Shown in pieces: positions 33,908 to 43,128 of a DNA stretch of 64,000 nt; the first letter of the stretch is position 1, and every line of letters starts with the position of its first letter. The stretch is taken from NCBI GenBank assembly GCA_028714075.1, contig JAQTMZ010000002.1:124001-188000 (forward strand). The letters run 5' to 3'. The notes beneath the pieces were generated by a model, which was not told the DNA's origin, did no database searches, and worked only from the letters and a program-made list of their open reading frames with translations. Position numbers and translations under genes: made by a program. This stretch comes from Gallionella sp. (lineage in GTDB: Bacteria > Pseudomonadota > Gammaproteobacteria > Burkholderiales > Gallionellaceae).

Positions 33908-33940
33908 AAATCAGGCGGCTTATGCCGCCTGATTTATTTT
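33908..33940 (+). terminator. Intrinsic terminator after the Hsp20 gene
   Basis: A perfect 12-bp stem (AAATCAGGCGGC and its complement) with a TTAT loop is followed by TATTTT. It lies 18 bp after the stop codon. Confidence 0.88.
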
Positions 33941-34019
33941 CGGCCATTCAAATAGTGTAGAATTCGCGGCAAATTTGCAAGCTTTCGCTTGGCGGTGAAT
34001 GCCTGCTACCCCACTTTAA

Positions 34020-34916
<897 letters not shown>

Positions 34917-34926
34917 AAAGCTTATA

Positions 34927-35065
34927 TCCGCAGATTACGCAGATTAAATAGATTAAGGAAAAGGCATCAGAACATTCGGCACTTCAACAGTACGTGATCG
35001 TTATTGCTTTAGCTGCTTGGATGAACTTGCGTTCTTGAATCTGTTTAATCTGTGTAATCTGCGGA
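34927..35065. repeat. Inverted repeat pair around the argB-phosphatase gap
   Basis: Arms at 34927-34954 and 35038-35065 (TCCGCAGATTACGCAGATTA and complement) match at 26 of 28 bases, around an 83-bp spacer. The internal CAGATTA repeat also occurs more than once in each arm. Repeats of this kind are widespread between genes in Proteobacteria and may be small mobile repeats or processed RNA structures. Confidence 0.75.
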
Positions 35066-35075
35066 CAAAATGCTT

Positions 35076-35717
35076 ATGACAAAGCTGCTGTGGATTTTTG
35101 ATTTGGACAATACGCTGCATAATGCGACGCCGCATATCTTTCCGCACATCAACCGCAGCATGACGGCCTATTTACAGCAGCATCTGCAACTGGACGAGGC
35201 GGCGGCAAATGCGTTGCGCATGCATTACTGGCAGCGCTATGGCGCAACGTTGAGCGGCCTGATGCGCCATCACGGCACCGACCCGGAACATTTTTTGTGG
35301 CACACCCACCAGTTCCCGGATCTGGAACGGATGGTGTTGCGCGAGCCGCGCCTGCGCCATGTGCTGAAGGCATTGCCGGGCCGGAAGGTGGTGTTCTCGA
35401 ATGCGCCGCAACGCTATGCGCAAGCGGTGCTGAAGCTGTTGCGCGTGGCGGATCTGTTCGACGATGTGGTGGCGGTGGAGCAGACGCGCTACCGCCCCAA
35501 GCCGGACAGTTTCGGCTTCATACGCCTGTTGCGGCGGCAGCGCATCAGGGCGGCGCAATGCGTGATGGTCGAGGACAGCCTGGAGAATCTGCAAACGGCA
35601 AAACGGCTGGGAATGCGCACGGTATGGGTGAATGCCGGAAACAAAAGCTCGCCGTGCGTGGATGTGAAGATTAGAGATGTGATGCAGTTGCCGGGCGCGC
35701 TGCATCGTTTAAATTAA
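35076..35717 (+). CDS. HAD-family pyrimidine 5'-nucleotidase
   Basis: A 213-residue haloacid-dehalogenase-type phosphatase. Motif I is IFDLDNTLHN, motif II lies in GRKVVFSNAP, and motifs III/IV fall in RYRPKPDSFG and CVMVEDSLENL. Its start matches the SDT1/YjjG-like pyrimidine 5'-nucleotidases that sit near argB in many Betaproteobacteria. It probably dephosphorylates UMP/CMP or modified nucleotides. The ATG at 35070 is an alternative start. It ends 10 bp before slmA. Confidence 0.88.
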   Translation: MTKLLWIFDLDNTLHNATPHIFPHINRSMTAYLQQHLQLDEAAANALRMHYWQRYGATLSGLMRHHGTDPEHFLWHTHQFPDLERMVLREPRLRHVLKALPGRKVVFSNAPQRYAQAVLKLLRVADLFDDVVAVEQTRYRPKPDSFGFIRLLRRQRIRAAQCVMVEDSLENLQTAKRLGMRTVWVNAGNKSSPCVDVKIRDVMQLPGALHRLN

Positions 35718-35727
35718 AGGGGTGAAT

Positions 35728-36306
35728 ATGGCAAGCAAACCGGGCGAGAGAAAATTCCAGATACTGCAAACCGTGGCGCAGATGCTGGAACAACCCAAGG
35801 GCGAGAAGATCACCACGGCGGCATTGGCGGCCAGGCTGGAGCTTTCCGAAGCGGCGCTGTACCGCCATTTCGCCAGCAAGGCGCAGATGTTCGAGGGGCT
35901 GATCGAATTCATCGAGCAGTCGGTGTTCGGCCTGATCAACAAGATCACCCAGGAAGAGAAAAGCGGCTTGCGCCAGGTCGAGGCGATTGTGTCGATGCTG
36001 CTCGGTTTCGCGCAGAAAAATCGCGGCATGTCGCGGGTATTGATCGGCGACGCGCTGGTGAACGAGGATGAGCGTTTGCAGCAGCGCATCAACCAGTTGC
36101 TGGACCGCATCGAGGCGACGCTGAAGCAATCGCTGCGCATGGCCGCCACACAGGGCGAGATGGGCGCGGCGGTGGATGTAGGCGCACACGCCAACCTGCT
36201 GGTGTGTTATGTGATCGGGCGCTGGCAGCAGTTTGCCAAGAGCGGCTTTACGCGCGACCCGCTGGCGCAATGGCCGGCACAGTCGGCGATATTGCTGGGC
36301 AAATAA
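35728..36306 (+). CDS. slmA: Nucleoid occlusion factor SlmA
   Basis: A 192-residue TetR-fold protein that binds DNA near the chromosome body and blocks FtsZ ring assembly there. The helix-turn-helix is KITTAALAARLELSEAALYR and HFASKAQMFEGL; the C-terminal dimer region includes GFTRDPLAQWPAQSAILLGK, a typical ending. The ATG at 35728 is preferred over a GTG six bases upstream because AGGGG lies at the right distance. Confidence 0.94.
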   Translation: MASKPGERKFQILQTVAQMLEQPKGEKITTAALAARLELSEAALYRHFASKAQMFEGLIEFIEQSVFGLINKITQEEKSGLRQVEAIVSMLLGFAQKNRGMSRVLIGDALVNEDERLQQRINQLLDRIEATLKQSLRMAATQGEMGAAVDVGAHANLLVCYVIGRWQQFAKSGFTRDPLAQWPAQSAILLGK

Positions 36307-36321
36307 TTTCAGGAATAAATC

Positions 36322-37434
36322 ATGATTCTGATTCTCACCTCCAACGTCAACGAACAGGCGCAGGAATACCGGCAACTGCTGGCACATCTGGCGACGCTGC
36401 AAGGCATCCAGACGCGCGTGCATATCGAGCGCGGCAGCGAGAAAACGCTTACGGAAATCTACCTGATCGGCAACACCAAGGCGCTGGATGTCGGCGACAT
36501 GCAGAATCTGCCGTGCGTCGAGCGCGTGGTGCGCGTTTCCGAGGAATACCGCATCCTGGGGCGGCACAAGGACGAGCAGCGCCCCACCCATTTCGACTAC
36601 AACGGCGTGCGCTTCGGGCAGGACACGCTGCATGTGTTTGCCGGATTGTGCGCGGTGGACAACCGCGAGCATGTCGAACTGATGATGAAAGCGGTAGCCG
36701 ACAACGGCCAGGTCTGCACGCGCATGGGCGCATACAAGCCGCGCACCAGCCCGTATGCGTTCCAGGGGCACGGCAAGAGCTGCCTGCCCTACGTGTTCGA
36801 ACTGGCGGGCAAATACGGCATCAGGGTTATTGCGATGGAAATCACCCACGAATCGCATCTCGATGAAATTCGCGAGGCGCTGCACCGGACCGGCAACCCG
36901 ACCGGCGTGATGCTGCAAATCGGCACGCGCAATACGCAGAATTTCGAGTTGCTGAAAATCGTCGGGCGGCAAACCGAAATGCCGATCCTGCTCAAACGCG
37001 GTTTCGGCATCACGCTGGACGAATCGCTGAACGCGGCGGAATACCTGGCTTCGGAAGGCAACCGCAACGTGGTGTTCGGCCTGCGCGGCATGAAGACCAA
37101 CATGGGCGACCCGCACCGCAACCTGGTGGATTTCGCGCATGTGCCGGTGGTGAAGCGGCTGACGCGCATGCCGGTGTGTGTCGACCCGTCGCACTCGGTC
37201 GGCTCGCGGCAGGCGTCGCCGGATGGCATACTCGACACGATGCATGTCACCGCACAGGGCGTGCTGGCCGGTGCCAACATGGTGCTGGTGGATTTCCACC
37301 CCGCCCCGCCCAAGGCGCTGGTGGACGGCCCGCAGGCCATGCTGCTTAAGGAACTGCCGTATTTTCTGGACGATGTGCAGATCGCGCGCGACGCGTATCT
37401 CAAGCGCGTGGCACTGCGGCAGCGCCAGGAGTAA
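36322..37434 (+). CDS. 3-deoxy-7-phosphoheptulonate synthase, class I beta
   Basis: A 370-residue enzyme for the first step of aromatic amino-acid synthesis, joining phosphoenolpyruvate and erythrose-4-phosphate. An N-terminal ferredoxin-like domain (residues 1-70) precedes the barrel. Signature segments are MGAYKPRTSPYAFQGHG, the metal-ligand region CVDPSHSVGSR and VDFHPAPPKALVDG. This I-beta type (AroF/AroA-beta) is common in Betaproteobacteria. It follows slmA by 15 bp and may be co-transcribed. Confidence 0.93.
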   Translation: MILILTSNVNEQAQEYRQLLAHLATLQGIQTRVHIERGSEKTLTEIYLIGNTKALDVGDMQNLPCVERVVRVSEEYRILGRHKDEQRPTHFDYNGVRFGQDTLHVFAGLCAVDNREHVELMMKAVADNGQVCTRMGAYKPRTSPYAFQGHGKSCLPYVFELAGKYGIRVIAMEITHESHLDEIREALHRTGNPTGVMLQIGTRNTQNFELLKIVGRQTEMPILLKRGFGITLDESLNAAEYLASEGNRNVVFGLRGMKTNMGDPHRNLVDFAHVPVVKRLTRMPVCVDPSHSVGSRQASPDGILDTMHVTAQGVLAGANMVLVDFHPAPPKALVDGPQAMLLKELPYFLDDVQIARDAYLKRVALRQRQE

Positions 37435-37688
37435 CTTGATTCAAGTGCCGAAACACATCGCCGAAATTCCAGCATAAGGGCTGATGCGGGATATGCCACA
37501 AAGGTGGCCGGGAACATTTGAGCGGCTGAAATATCAACGTCAATCGGGTTGACTGGTATAGACTAGACTAATATCATGCAAAGCAGCGCAGATATTTAAA
37601 CCGCTGAAAAGCCCAACGCGGAGTGTAGTGCGCAGTATGGCAAATTTGCTCGTAAGTATCTCAACCCAGAATCAGCGAGGTGACTAAC

Positions 37689-38057
37689 ATGGCAATGCAA
37701 AAAGCAAAACCGGCAGCAAAAAAAACAGTTGCAACCAAAACGACGGCAGCGGCAAAGAAAGTAGTGGCAAAGAAAACTGCGCCCGCAGTTGCAAAACCGA
37801 AAACCACTAAAACTCCGGCAGCAAAGAAATCAACTGTAGCAAAACCTCCGGCGAAAAAAGCTGTGCCCGCCAAGGCAGCAACGGCAAAGGCTGTCCCGGC
37901 CACAAAGAAAACGGCGATGAAACCAACTCCCGAAGAACGTTATCGCATGGTAGAAACAGCAGCTTATTTTATTGCCGAGCGCCACGGTTTCCAAGGCAAC
38001 TCTGCCGAACATTGGGCGGACGCCGAAAAAGAAATTGCAGAAAGATTGGGCGTATAG
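37689..38057 (+). CDS. Histone-H1-like basic protein with C-terminal DUF2934
   Basis: A 122-residue protein. Residues 1-80 are lysine-alanine-proline repeats (KPAAKKTVATKTTAAAKK style) like eukaryotic linker-histone tails and bacterial AlgP/HctB-type proteins, and probably bind DNA without sequence preference. Residues about 83-122 (EERYRMVETAAYFIAERHG then HWADAEKEIAERLG) match the small DUF2934 domain. The ATG at 37689 has a GAGGTG ribosome site. A terminator follows at once. Confidence 0.88.
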   Translation: MAMQKAKPAAKKTVATKTTAAAKKVVAKKTAPAVAKPKTTKTPAAKKSTVAKPPAKKAVPAKAATAKAVPATKKTAMKPTPEERYRMVETAAYFIAERHGFQGNSAEHWADAEKEIAERLGV

Positions 38058-38072
38058 ACCCGGCTCCCCGAA

Positions 38073-38106
38073 AAAACCGCACAGCGAAAGTTGTGTGGTT
38101 TTTTGT
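38073..38106 (+). terminator. Intrinsic terminator after the histone-like gene
   Basis: AAAAAACCGCACA pairs with TGTGTGGTTTTTT (one G-T pair) around a GCGAAAGT loop, 15 bp after the stop codon. The T-run is long, so it should be strong. Confidence 0.9.
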
Positions 38107-38417
38107 CGGCATCAGTAACCAACCACGGAGGCGCCCTTCCAGCAGGCAAGGTACCTCATGCGCAAGTCGTGCACCCACGTTTCAAGTTCGACCGGCGCGT
38201 GCAAACAAACCTAAAGTTTTCCCGGATTTTCCCGATAACTACAGTGGCTGCGTTTGGTAAGTCCGGAGTTTTGGTCTGACAAAGCAGTCGCATTGGATGT
38301 GTAGCAATCTTTTGATAACAATCTTGCTGCGGCAAGAAACTGATCATCAAAATGAATGTTGCACTTCAGTACGATACTCAACCGGGGTTGCGACCCCGAC
38401 ACACTGGGAGAATTAAA
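38107..38417. other. Gene-free stretch before the mini-pilin gene
   Basis: No supported gene is seen. The segment carries GGGGTTGCGACCCC (a short hairpin near 38384) just upstream of the mini-pilin ribosome site, and possible promoter sequences, but nothing decisive. Confidence 0.4.
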
Positions 38418-38516
38418 ATGAAATATCAATCAGGTTTTTCAATGGTTGGCTTTTCTTTGGTCGAGTTGGTCATGATGGTCGTGATTTTGTTCTCATTGAG
38501 CAAACTCTTCGCATAG
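38418..38516 (+). CDS. 32-residue type IV pilin-like leader peptide (mini-pilin)
   Basis: The product MKYQSGFSMVGFSLVELVMM continues as VVILFSLSKLFA and then stops. It carries the full prepilin signature: a short basic leader, G before FSLVEL with the glutamate at the correct place, and a hydrophobic helix. It lacks any globular domain. The ATG has a GGGAG ribosome site eight bases upstream and an intrinsic terminator follows 62 bp after the stop, so it has the marks of a deliberate gene rather than a fragment. It may be a minor pilin core, a membrane regulator or a competitor for prepilin peptidase; a degenerate pilin remnant is the alternative. Confidence 0.65.
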   Translation: MKYQSGFSMVGFSLVELVMMVVILFSLSKLFA

Positions 38517-38577
38517 ATTCAAAGGTAACAAAACAACCAGCGCGTTTTGCCGTTTCATAAAAGCGCTGGCCAACAAC

Positions 38578-38612
38578 AAAGGCCGCATGCTGTCATGGTT
38601 TGCGGCCTTTTT
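38578..38612 (+). terminator. Intrinsic terminator after the mini-pilin gene
   Basis: AAAGGCCGCA pairs with TGCGGCCTTT around a 12-base loop and is followed by TT. It would separate the mini-pilin gene from mfd. Confidence 0.85.
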
Positions 38613-38793
38613 ACGGGTGGGATCCCTCTACCCCAGTTCAAAATTTACGCTTAAATGCCATTCTGGCCGCATGAGAATAAAACACTGCAGGCGATTGCAC
38701 CGAAGAACGTCCGCATGCTCCTTTGCTAAAACGACAGCCCATCGTTTCACTTATAATCCGCTTCCCTATTAGCCCCGCCTCTGGCTGTTTTCC

Positions 38794-41700
38794 ATGCTGC
38801 TTTCGTCATCCCATTCCCGCCCGCGCTACTCGCAGTTGATCGGCTCGTCCGATGCCCTGGCGTTGGCGCAATACGCCGCATTGAAAGCTCCGCTGGCGGT
38901 GATCGCCGCCAGCGCGCTGGAAGCGCAGCGGCTGGTCGAAGAGATTCCGTTTTTCGCGCCCAAGCTGCGCGTGCATCTGCTGCCGGACTGGGAGACGCTG
39001 CCCTACGACCATTTCTCGCCGCACCAGGATCTGATTTCCGAACGGCTGGCTACGCTGCATCACATTCGCAGCGATTCGTGCGACGTGATCGTGGTGCCGG
39101 TGACCACCGCGCTGTATCCGCTGCCGCCGGTCGAATATCTCGCCGCATTCACTTTTTTCCTCAAGCGCGGCGAAAAACTCGACCTCGCCAAGCTGCGCGA
39201 GCAGATGACTTTCGCCGGATACAACCATGTGCAGCAGGTGCTGTCGCCCGGCGAATACTGCGTGCGCGGCGGCATCGTCGATCTGTTTGCGATGGGCAGC
39301 GTGCTGCCGTACCGCATCGACCTGTTCGACGACGAGATCGAAACCATTGCCACTTTTGACGTGGACACGCAGCGCACCCTGTTTCCGGTACCGGAAATCC
39401 GCCTGCTGCCCGCGCGCGAGTTCCCGCTCGACGAGGCCGGGCAGTCGCGCTTCCGCCAGAATTTTCGTGAGCGCTTCGAGGGCGACCCGTCCAGATCGCA
39501 CATCTACAAAAACGTGAGCAAGGGCAACGCCCCGGCGGGCATCGAATATTATCTGCCGTTATTTTTTGACAAAACTGCGACGCTGTTCGACTACCTGCCG
39601 AACAACACCACGCTGTGTCTGCACCATGAAGTGGACGAGGCCATCGCCACCTTCGGCAGGGATGCCGCATCGCGCTACAACCTGCTACGCGGCGACCCGC
39701 AGCGCCCGCTGCTGGAACCGAAAGAATTATTTCTGGATGCGGAGCAGTTCTTCATCCGCGTAAAGGATTTTGCACGGCTGGACATTGTCACTGGTGAAAG
39801 CGGTGCAACACTCACTCCCTGCGCCACCGCCCCCCTGCCGGACATCGCCGTCAACCGCCGCGCCGAAATTCCGACCCATGCCTTGGCGCAGTTTCTGCAA
39901 AGCTTCGACGGGCGTGTGCTGCTGCTCGCCGACAGCCTCGGGCGACGCGAGATCATGGCGGACTATCTGCGTGAATATGGCCTCGCGCCTGCCGTGTGCG
40001 AGGACTATGCATCCTTTCTTGCCAGCAAGGAAAAGTTCATGCTGTGCGTTGCACCCATGCAGAATGGTTTTATTCTGCTGGGAGCGCGGGCGTTTCGCCC
40101 GCCTGCGGGCGAGACGCCCGCGCTCCACGACAGCTTCGCCATCGTCACCGAAACCGAGCTCTACGCGGCACAACCGCGCAGCCGCGCAGCCCGTGCCGCG
40201 AAGAAGAGCAACGTGGAAGGCATGTTGCGCGATCTGTCTGAGCTCAAGATCGGTGACCCGGTGGTGCATGAGCAGCACGGCATCGCGCGCTACCAGGGGC
40301 TGATCAATCTCGACCTCGGCGAAGGCGAAAACGAATTCCTGCTGCTCGAGTATGCGGGTGAAGACAAGCTCTACGTGCCGGTGGCGCAACTGCATGTGAT
40401 CAGCCGCTACAGCGGCGGCGCGCCGGAAGCCGCACCGTTGCACAAGCTCGGCACGACCGCCTGGGACAAGGCCAAGCGCCGCGCGATGCAGCAGGTACGC
40501 GACACCGCCGCCGAACTGCTGAATCTTTATGCGCAGCGCGCCACGCGCAAGGGCCACGCGTTCAAACTGGCGCCGCGCGACTACGAGGAATTCGCCGCCG
40601 GTTTCGGTTTCGAAGAAACCCCCGATCAGGCCGCCGCGATCGCGGCGGTGATCAACGACCTGCAATCGGGCAAACCGATGGACCGGTTGATCTGCGGCGA
40701 TGTCGGCTTCGGCAAGACTGAGGTCGCGCTGCGCGCCGCGTTCGTCGCGGCGATGGACGGCAAGCAAGTCGCGGTGCTGGTGCCGACCACGCTGCTGGCC
40801 GAACAGCATTTCCAGAATTTCTCCGACCGCTTCGCCGATCTGCCGGTCAAAATCGCCGAACTGTCGCGTTTCCGCTCCGCCAAGGAGCAGACGCAGGCGC
40901 TGAAGGACATGGCCGACGGCAAGCTCGACATCATCATCGGCACGCACAAGCTGATCCAGAAAGGCGTGCAGTTCCACAACCTTGGGCTGGTCATCATCGA
41001 CGAGGAACACCGCTTCGGCGTGCAGCAGAAGGAGCGCTTCAAGGCGCTGCGCGCCGAGGTGGACGTTTTAACTTTAACCGCCACACCGATCCCACGCACG
41101 CTGGCGATGTCGCTGGAGGGGCTGCGCGAGTTCTCGATCATCGCCACCGCGCCGCAGCGGCGCCTGTCGATCAAGACCTTCGTCGCGCAGACCAGCAACG
41201 GCATCATCCGCGAGGCGGTGCTGCGCGAACTGAAGCGCGGCGGACAGGTGTATTTCCTGCACAACGAGGTGGATACCATCGCCAACATGGCGGAGAAGCT
41301 CGAAGCGCTGCTGCCGGAAGCGCGCATCCGCGTGGCGCACGGCCAGATGGGCGAGCGCGACCTGGAAGCGGTGATGCGCGATTTCTACCAGCAGCGTTTC
41401 AATGTGCTGCTGTGCACCACCATCATCGAGACCGGCATCGACATTCCGACCGCCAACACCATCATCATGAACCGCGCCGACCGCTTCGGTCTCGCGCAGC
41501 TGCACCAGTTAAGAGGGCGGGTCGGACGCTCGCACCATCAGGCCTACGCCTACCTGCTGGTGGAGACCGAAGCATTGACCGCACAGGCGAAGAAGCGCCT
41601 CGAAGCGATCCAGTCGATGGAACAGCTCGGCAGCGGTTTCTATCTCGCGATGCACGATCTGGAGATACGCGGCGCGGGCGAAGTGCTCGGCGAATCGCAG

Positions 41701-42240
41701 AGCGGCGAGATGCAGGAGATCGGCTTTTCACTTTATGCCGACATGCTCAACGCCGCGGTGGCCTCGCTGCGCCAGGGCAAAGAACCGGACATGGCGCACC
41801 CGCTGGGCGTCACCACCGAGATCAACCTGCACACCCCCGCGCTGCTGCCCGACGACTACTGCGGCGACATCCACCAGCGGCTGGTGATCTACAAGCGCCT
41901 CGCCAACTGCAACACGCCGGAAGAGCTCGACGAGATGCACCAGGAACTGATCGACCGCTTCGGCCTGCTCCCTGCGCCCACACAGGCGCTGCTCGACTGC
42001 CACCGCCTGCGCATCCTCGCCAAGGCACTCGGCATCGTCAAAGTGGACGCATCGAGCGAGGCGATCCAGATCCAGTTCGCACCCAACCCGCCGATCGACC
42101 CGATGCGCATCATCAACCTCATCCAGACCAAGCGCCATTACAAACTAAGCGGACCGGACAAGCTGCGCATTGAATTAAAATACGGTGACCTGAATCAAAG
42201 GGTGTTGGCGATCAAGAATTTTCTTGGCGAGTTGAAGTAA
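38794..42240 (+). CDS. mfd: Transcription-repair coupling factor Mfd
   Basis: An 1148-residue translocase that removes RNA polymerase stalled at DNA damage and recruits UvrA. Order: UvrB-like N-terminal domain (residues about 20-350), RNA-polymerase interacting domain (about 470-560, DPVVHEQHGIARYQGL), RecG/helicase core with Walker A GDVGFGKTEVAL, DEEHRFG box and the HQLRGRVGRS motif, then the C-terminal TRCF domain. Residues about 430-445 (GARAFRPPAGETPALHD) are an extra segment encoded by a 46-bp palindrome, placed between domains where an insert may be tolerated. Confidence 0.97.
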   Translation: MLLSSSHSRPRYSQLIGSSDALALAQYAALKAPLAVIAASALEAQRLVEEIPFFAPKLRVHLLPDWETLPYDHFSPHQDLISERLATLHHIRSDSCDVIVVPVTTALYPLPPVEYLAAFTFFLKRGEKLDLAKLREQMTFAGYNHVQQVLSPGEYCVRGGIVDLFAMGSVLPYRIDLFDDEIETIATFDVDTQRTLFPVPEIRLLPAREFPLDEAGQSRFRQNFRERFEGDPSRSHIYKNVSKGNAPAGIEYYLPLFFDKTATLFDYLPNNTTLCLHHEVDEAIATFGRDAASRYNLLRGDPQRPLLEPKELFLDAEQFFIRVKDFARLDIVTGESGATLTPCATAPLPDIAVNRRAEIPTHALAQFLQSFDGRVLLLADSLGRREIMADYLREYGLAPAVCEDYASFLASKEKFMLCVAPMQNGFILLGARAFRPPAGETPALHDSFAIVTETELYAAQPRSRAARAAKKSNVEGMLRDLSELKIGDPVVHEQHGIARYQGLINLDLGEGENEFLLLEYAGEDKLYVPVAQLHVISRYSGGAPEAAPLHKLGTTAWDKAKRRAMQQVRDTAAELLNLYAQRATRKGHAFKLAPRDYEEFAAGFGFEETPDQAAAIAAVINDLQSGKPMDRLICGDVGFGKTEVALRAAFVAAMDGKQVAVLVPTTLLAEQHFQNFSDRFADLPVKIAELSRFRSAKEQTQALKDMADGKLDIIIGTHKLIQKGVQFHNLGLVIIDEEHRFGVQQKERFKALRAEVDVLTLTATPIPRTLAMSLEGLREFSIIATAPQRRLSIKTFVAQTSNGIIREAVLRELKRGGQVYFLHNEVDTIANMAEKLEALLPEARIRVAHGQMGERDLEAVMRDFYQQRFNVLLCTTIIETGIDIPTANTIIMNRADRFGLAQLHQLRGRVGRSHHQAYAYLLVETEALTAQAKKRLEAIQSMEQLGSGFYLAMHDLEIRGAGEVLGESQSGEMQEIGFSLYADMLNAAVASLRQGKEPDMAHPLGVTTEINLHTPALLPDDYCGDIHQRLVIYKRLANCNTPEELDEMHQELIDRFGLLPAPTQALLDCHRLRILAKALGIVKVDASSEAIQIQFAPNPPIDPMRIINLIQTKRHYKLSGPDKLRIELKYGDLNQRVLAIKNFLGELK
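40081..40126. repeat. GC-rich palindrome embedded in the mfd coding sequence
   Basis: GGAGCGCGGGCGTTTCGCCCG and its near-complement (20 of 21 bases) flank a CCTG loop. It is in frame and encodes RAFRPPAGETPALHD-like residues absent from typical Mfd. Palindromes of this look are common as intergenic repeats in Proteobacteria; here one sits inside a gene. Confidence 0.88.
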
Positions 42241-42289
42241 GCGGTAGGGGTACGACTCATCGCGCCCGATCTATGCATCCGGAAACATA

Positions 42290-42322
42290 CGGCGCAATGC
42301 CTATTGGTTATTGCGTCCTATG
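42290..42322. repeat. 33-bp inverted repeat, left copy
   Basis: CGGCGCAATGCC followed by TATTGGTTATTGCG matches the inverted copy at 42930-42962 at 29 of 33 bases. Each copy can also fold into its own imperfect hairpin. The pair brackets one orphan gene. Confidence 0.85.
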
Positions 42323-42346
42323 CAAATTAAGTTTGTTAGGGAGAAT

Positions 42347-42916
42347 ATGTTGTTTTATATATTGCAATTGATTGCTCTTTGTTTCAGCATTCTTTTAACG
42401 ATTTATTTTTTGAATAATCGAGTTTTGAAGGAGAAGCCGAATTGGGGGTTGATCATACCGTCAATTATCGTAATTCTCGGCTGGTTGGTTGGATATCACA
42501 TGGAAACATCACGAGATTTGGAAAATAAACGTCGTGAACAACGTGTAGAGATGCTTACCAAAGCATTTCAAAGTCTCGCTAAAGCCTACAATCATGATCC
42601 TTCAGATGTAAAAGAAGATGTGCAATCCGCGCTGATAGCAGTTCAGTTGCTGGGGAGCCAGACGCAAGCTGAAAGAATTAAGTTTTTTGTTAAGCGCATA
42701 GAAAATAAGGAAGGTTGGTCTTGGAGTGACTACGACAAAATTGTTGAAGATTTACGTAATGATCTTCGTCATGAATTAGACTTGCCTGAAATCAAAGATA
42801 AGGTATGGTGGATTCGTATAGAAAAACCACAAGAAACACCCAACAAATTATCGCAGCCTAATGGCATGGGTGTGCCTGCCAATACGAACATCGCTCGCTC
42901 TCAGGCCAAGCAGTAA
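42347..42916 (+). CDS. Orphan inner-membrane protein with cytoplasmic helical domain
   Basis: A 189-residue protein with two membrane segments (LFYILQLIALCFSILLTIYF and WGLIIPSIIVILGWLVGYHM) and a charged helical C-terminal domain ending in a proline- and asparagine-rich tail. Base composition is clearly more AT-rich than mfd upstream. An ATG at 42320 and a TTG at 42311 are alternative starts; 42347 is chosen because AGGGAG precedes it, though the spacing is tight. It sits alone between 33-bp inverted repeats and looks acquired. Family unknown. Confidence 0.6.
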   Translation: MLFYILQLIALCFSILLTIYFLNNRVLKEKPNWGLIIPSIIVILGWLVGYHMETSRDLENKRREQRVEMLTKAFQSLAKAYNHDPSDVKEDVQSALIAVQLLGSQTQAERIKFFVKRIENKEGWSWSDYDKIVEDLRNDLRHELDLPEIKDKVWWIRIEKPQETPNKLSQPNGMGVPANTNIARSQAKQ

Positions 42917-42929
42917 GTAAAGCAATCCG

Positions 42930-42962
42930 CATAGGGCGCAATAACCAGTGGGCATTGTGCCG
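42930..42962. repeat. 33-bp inverted repeat, right copy
   Basis: CATAGGGCGCAATAACCAGT leads the right copy, whose complement matches 42290-42322 with four mismatches. It lies 14 bp past the orphan gene stop. No transposase is present between the arms. Confidence 0.85.
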
Positions 42963-43128
42963 CATGTTCTGTTTTTAGAGGCATCTAAAAATTCAGAGTT
43001 CGCCCAAATGCAAGGCGCGGGAAAAATTCCGCCGCGCCGCATATGGGTTATATGCAAGCAAGAAATTTTTCCCGCAACGCAGCAGTTGGGATGAAATCTG
43101 GATTTTTATTTGAGCAAAGCAGGGAGGC

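Noticed and set aside
35671-37299. 542-residue minus-strand frame opposite slmA and DAHP synthase
   Set aside because: Antisense shadow of two recognised genes, without domain features.
42290-42962. Integron attC sites around the orphan gene
   Set aside because: The arms fold into hairpins but lack the R' and R'' core boxes, and the two copies are inverted rather than direct. No integrase is near.
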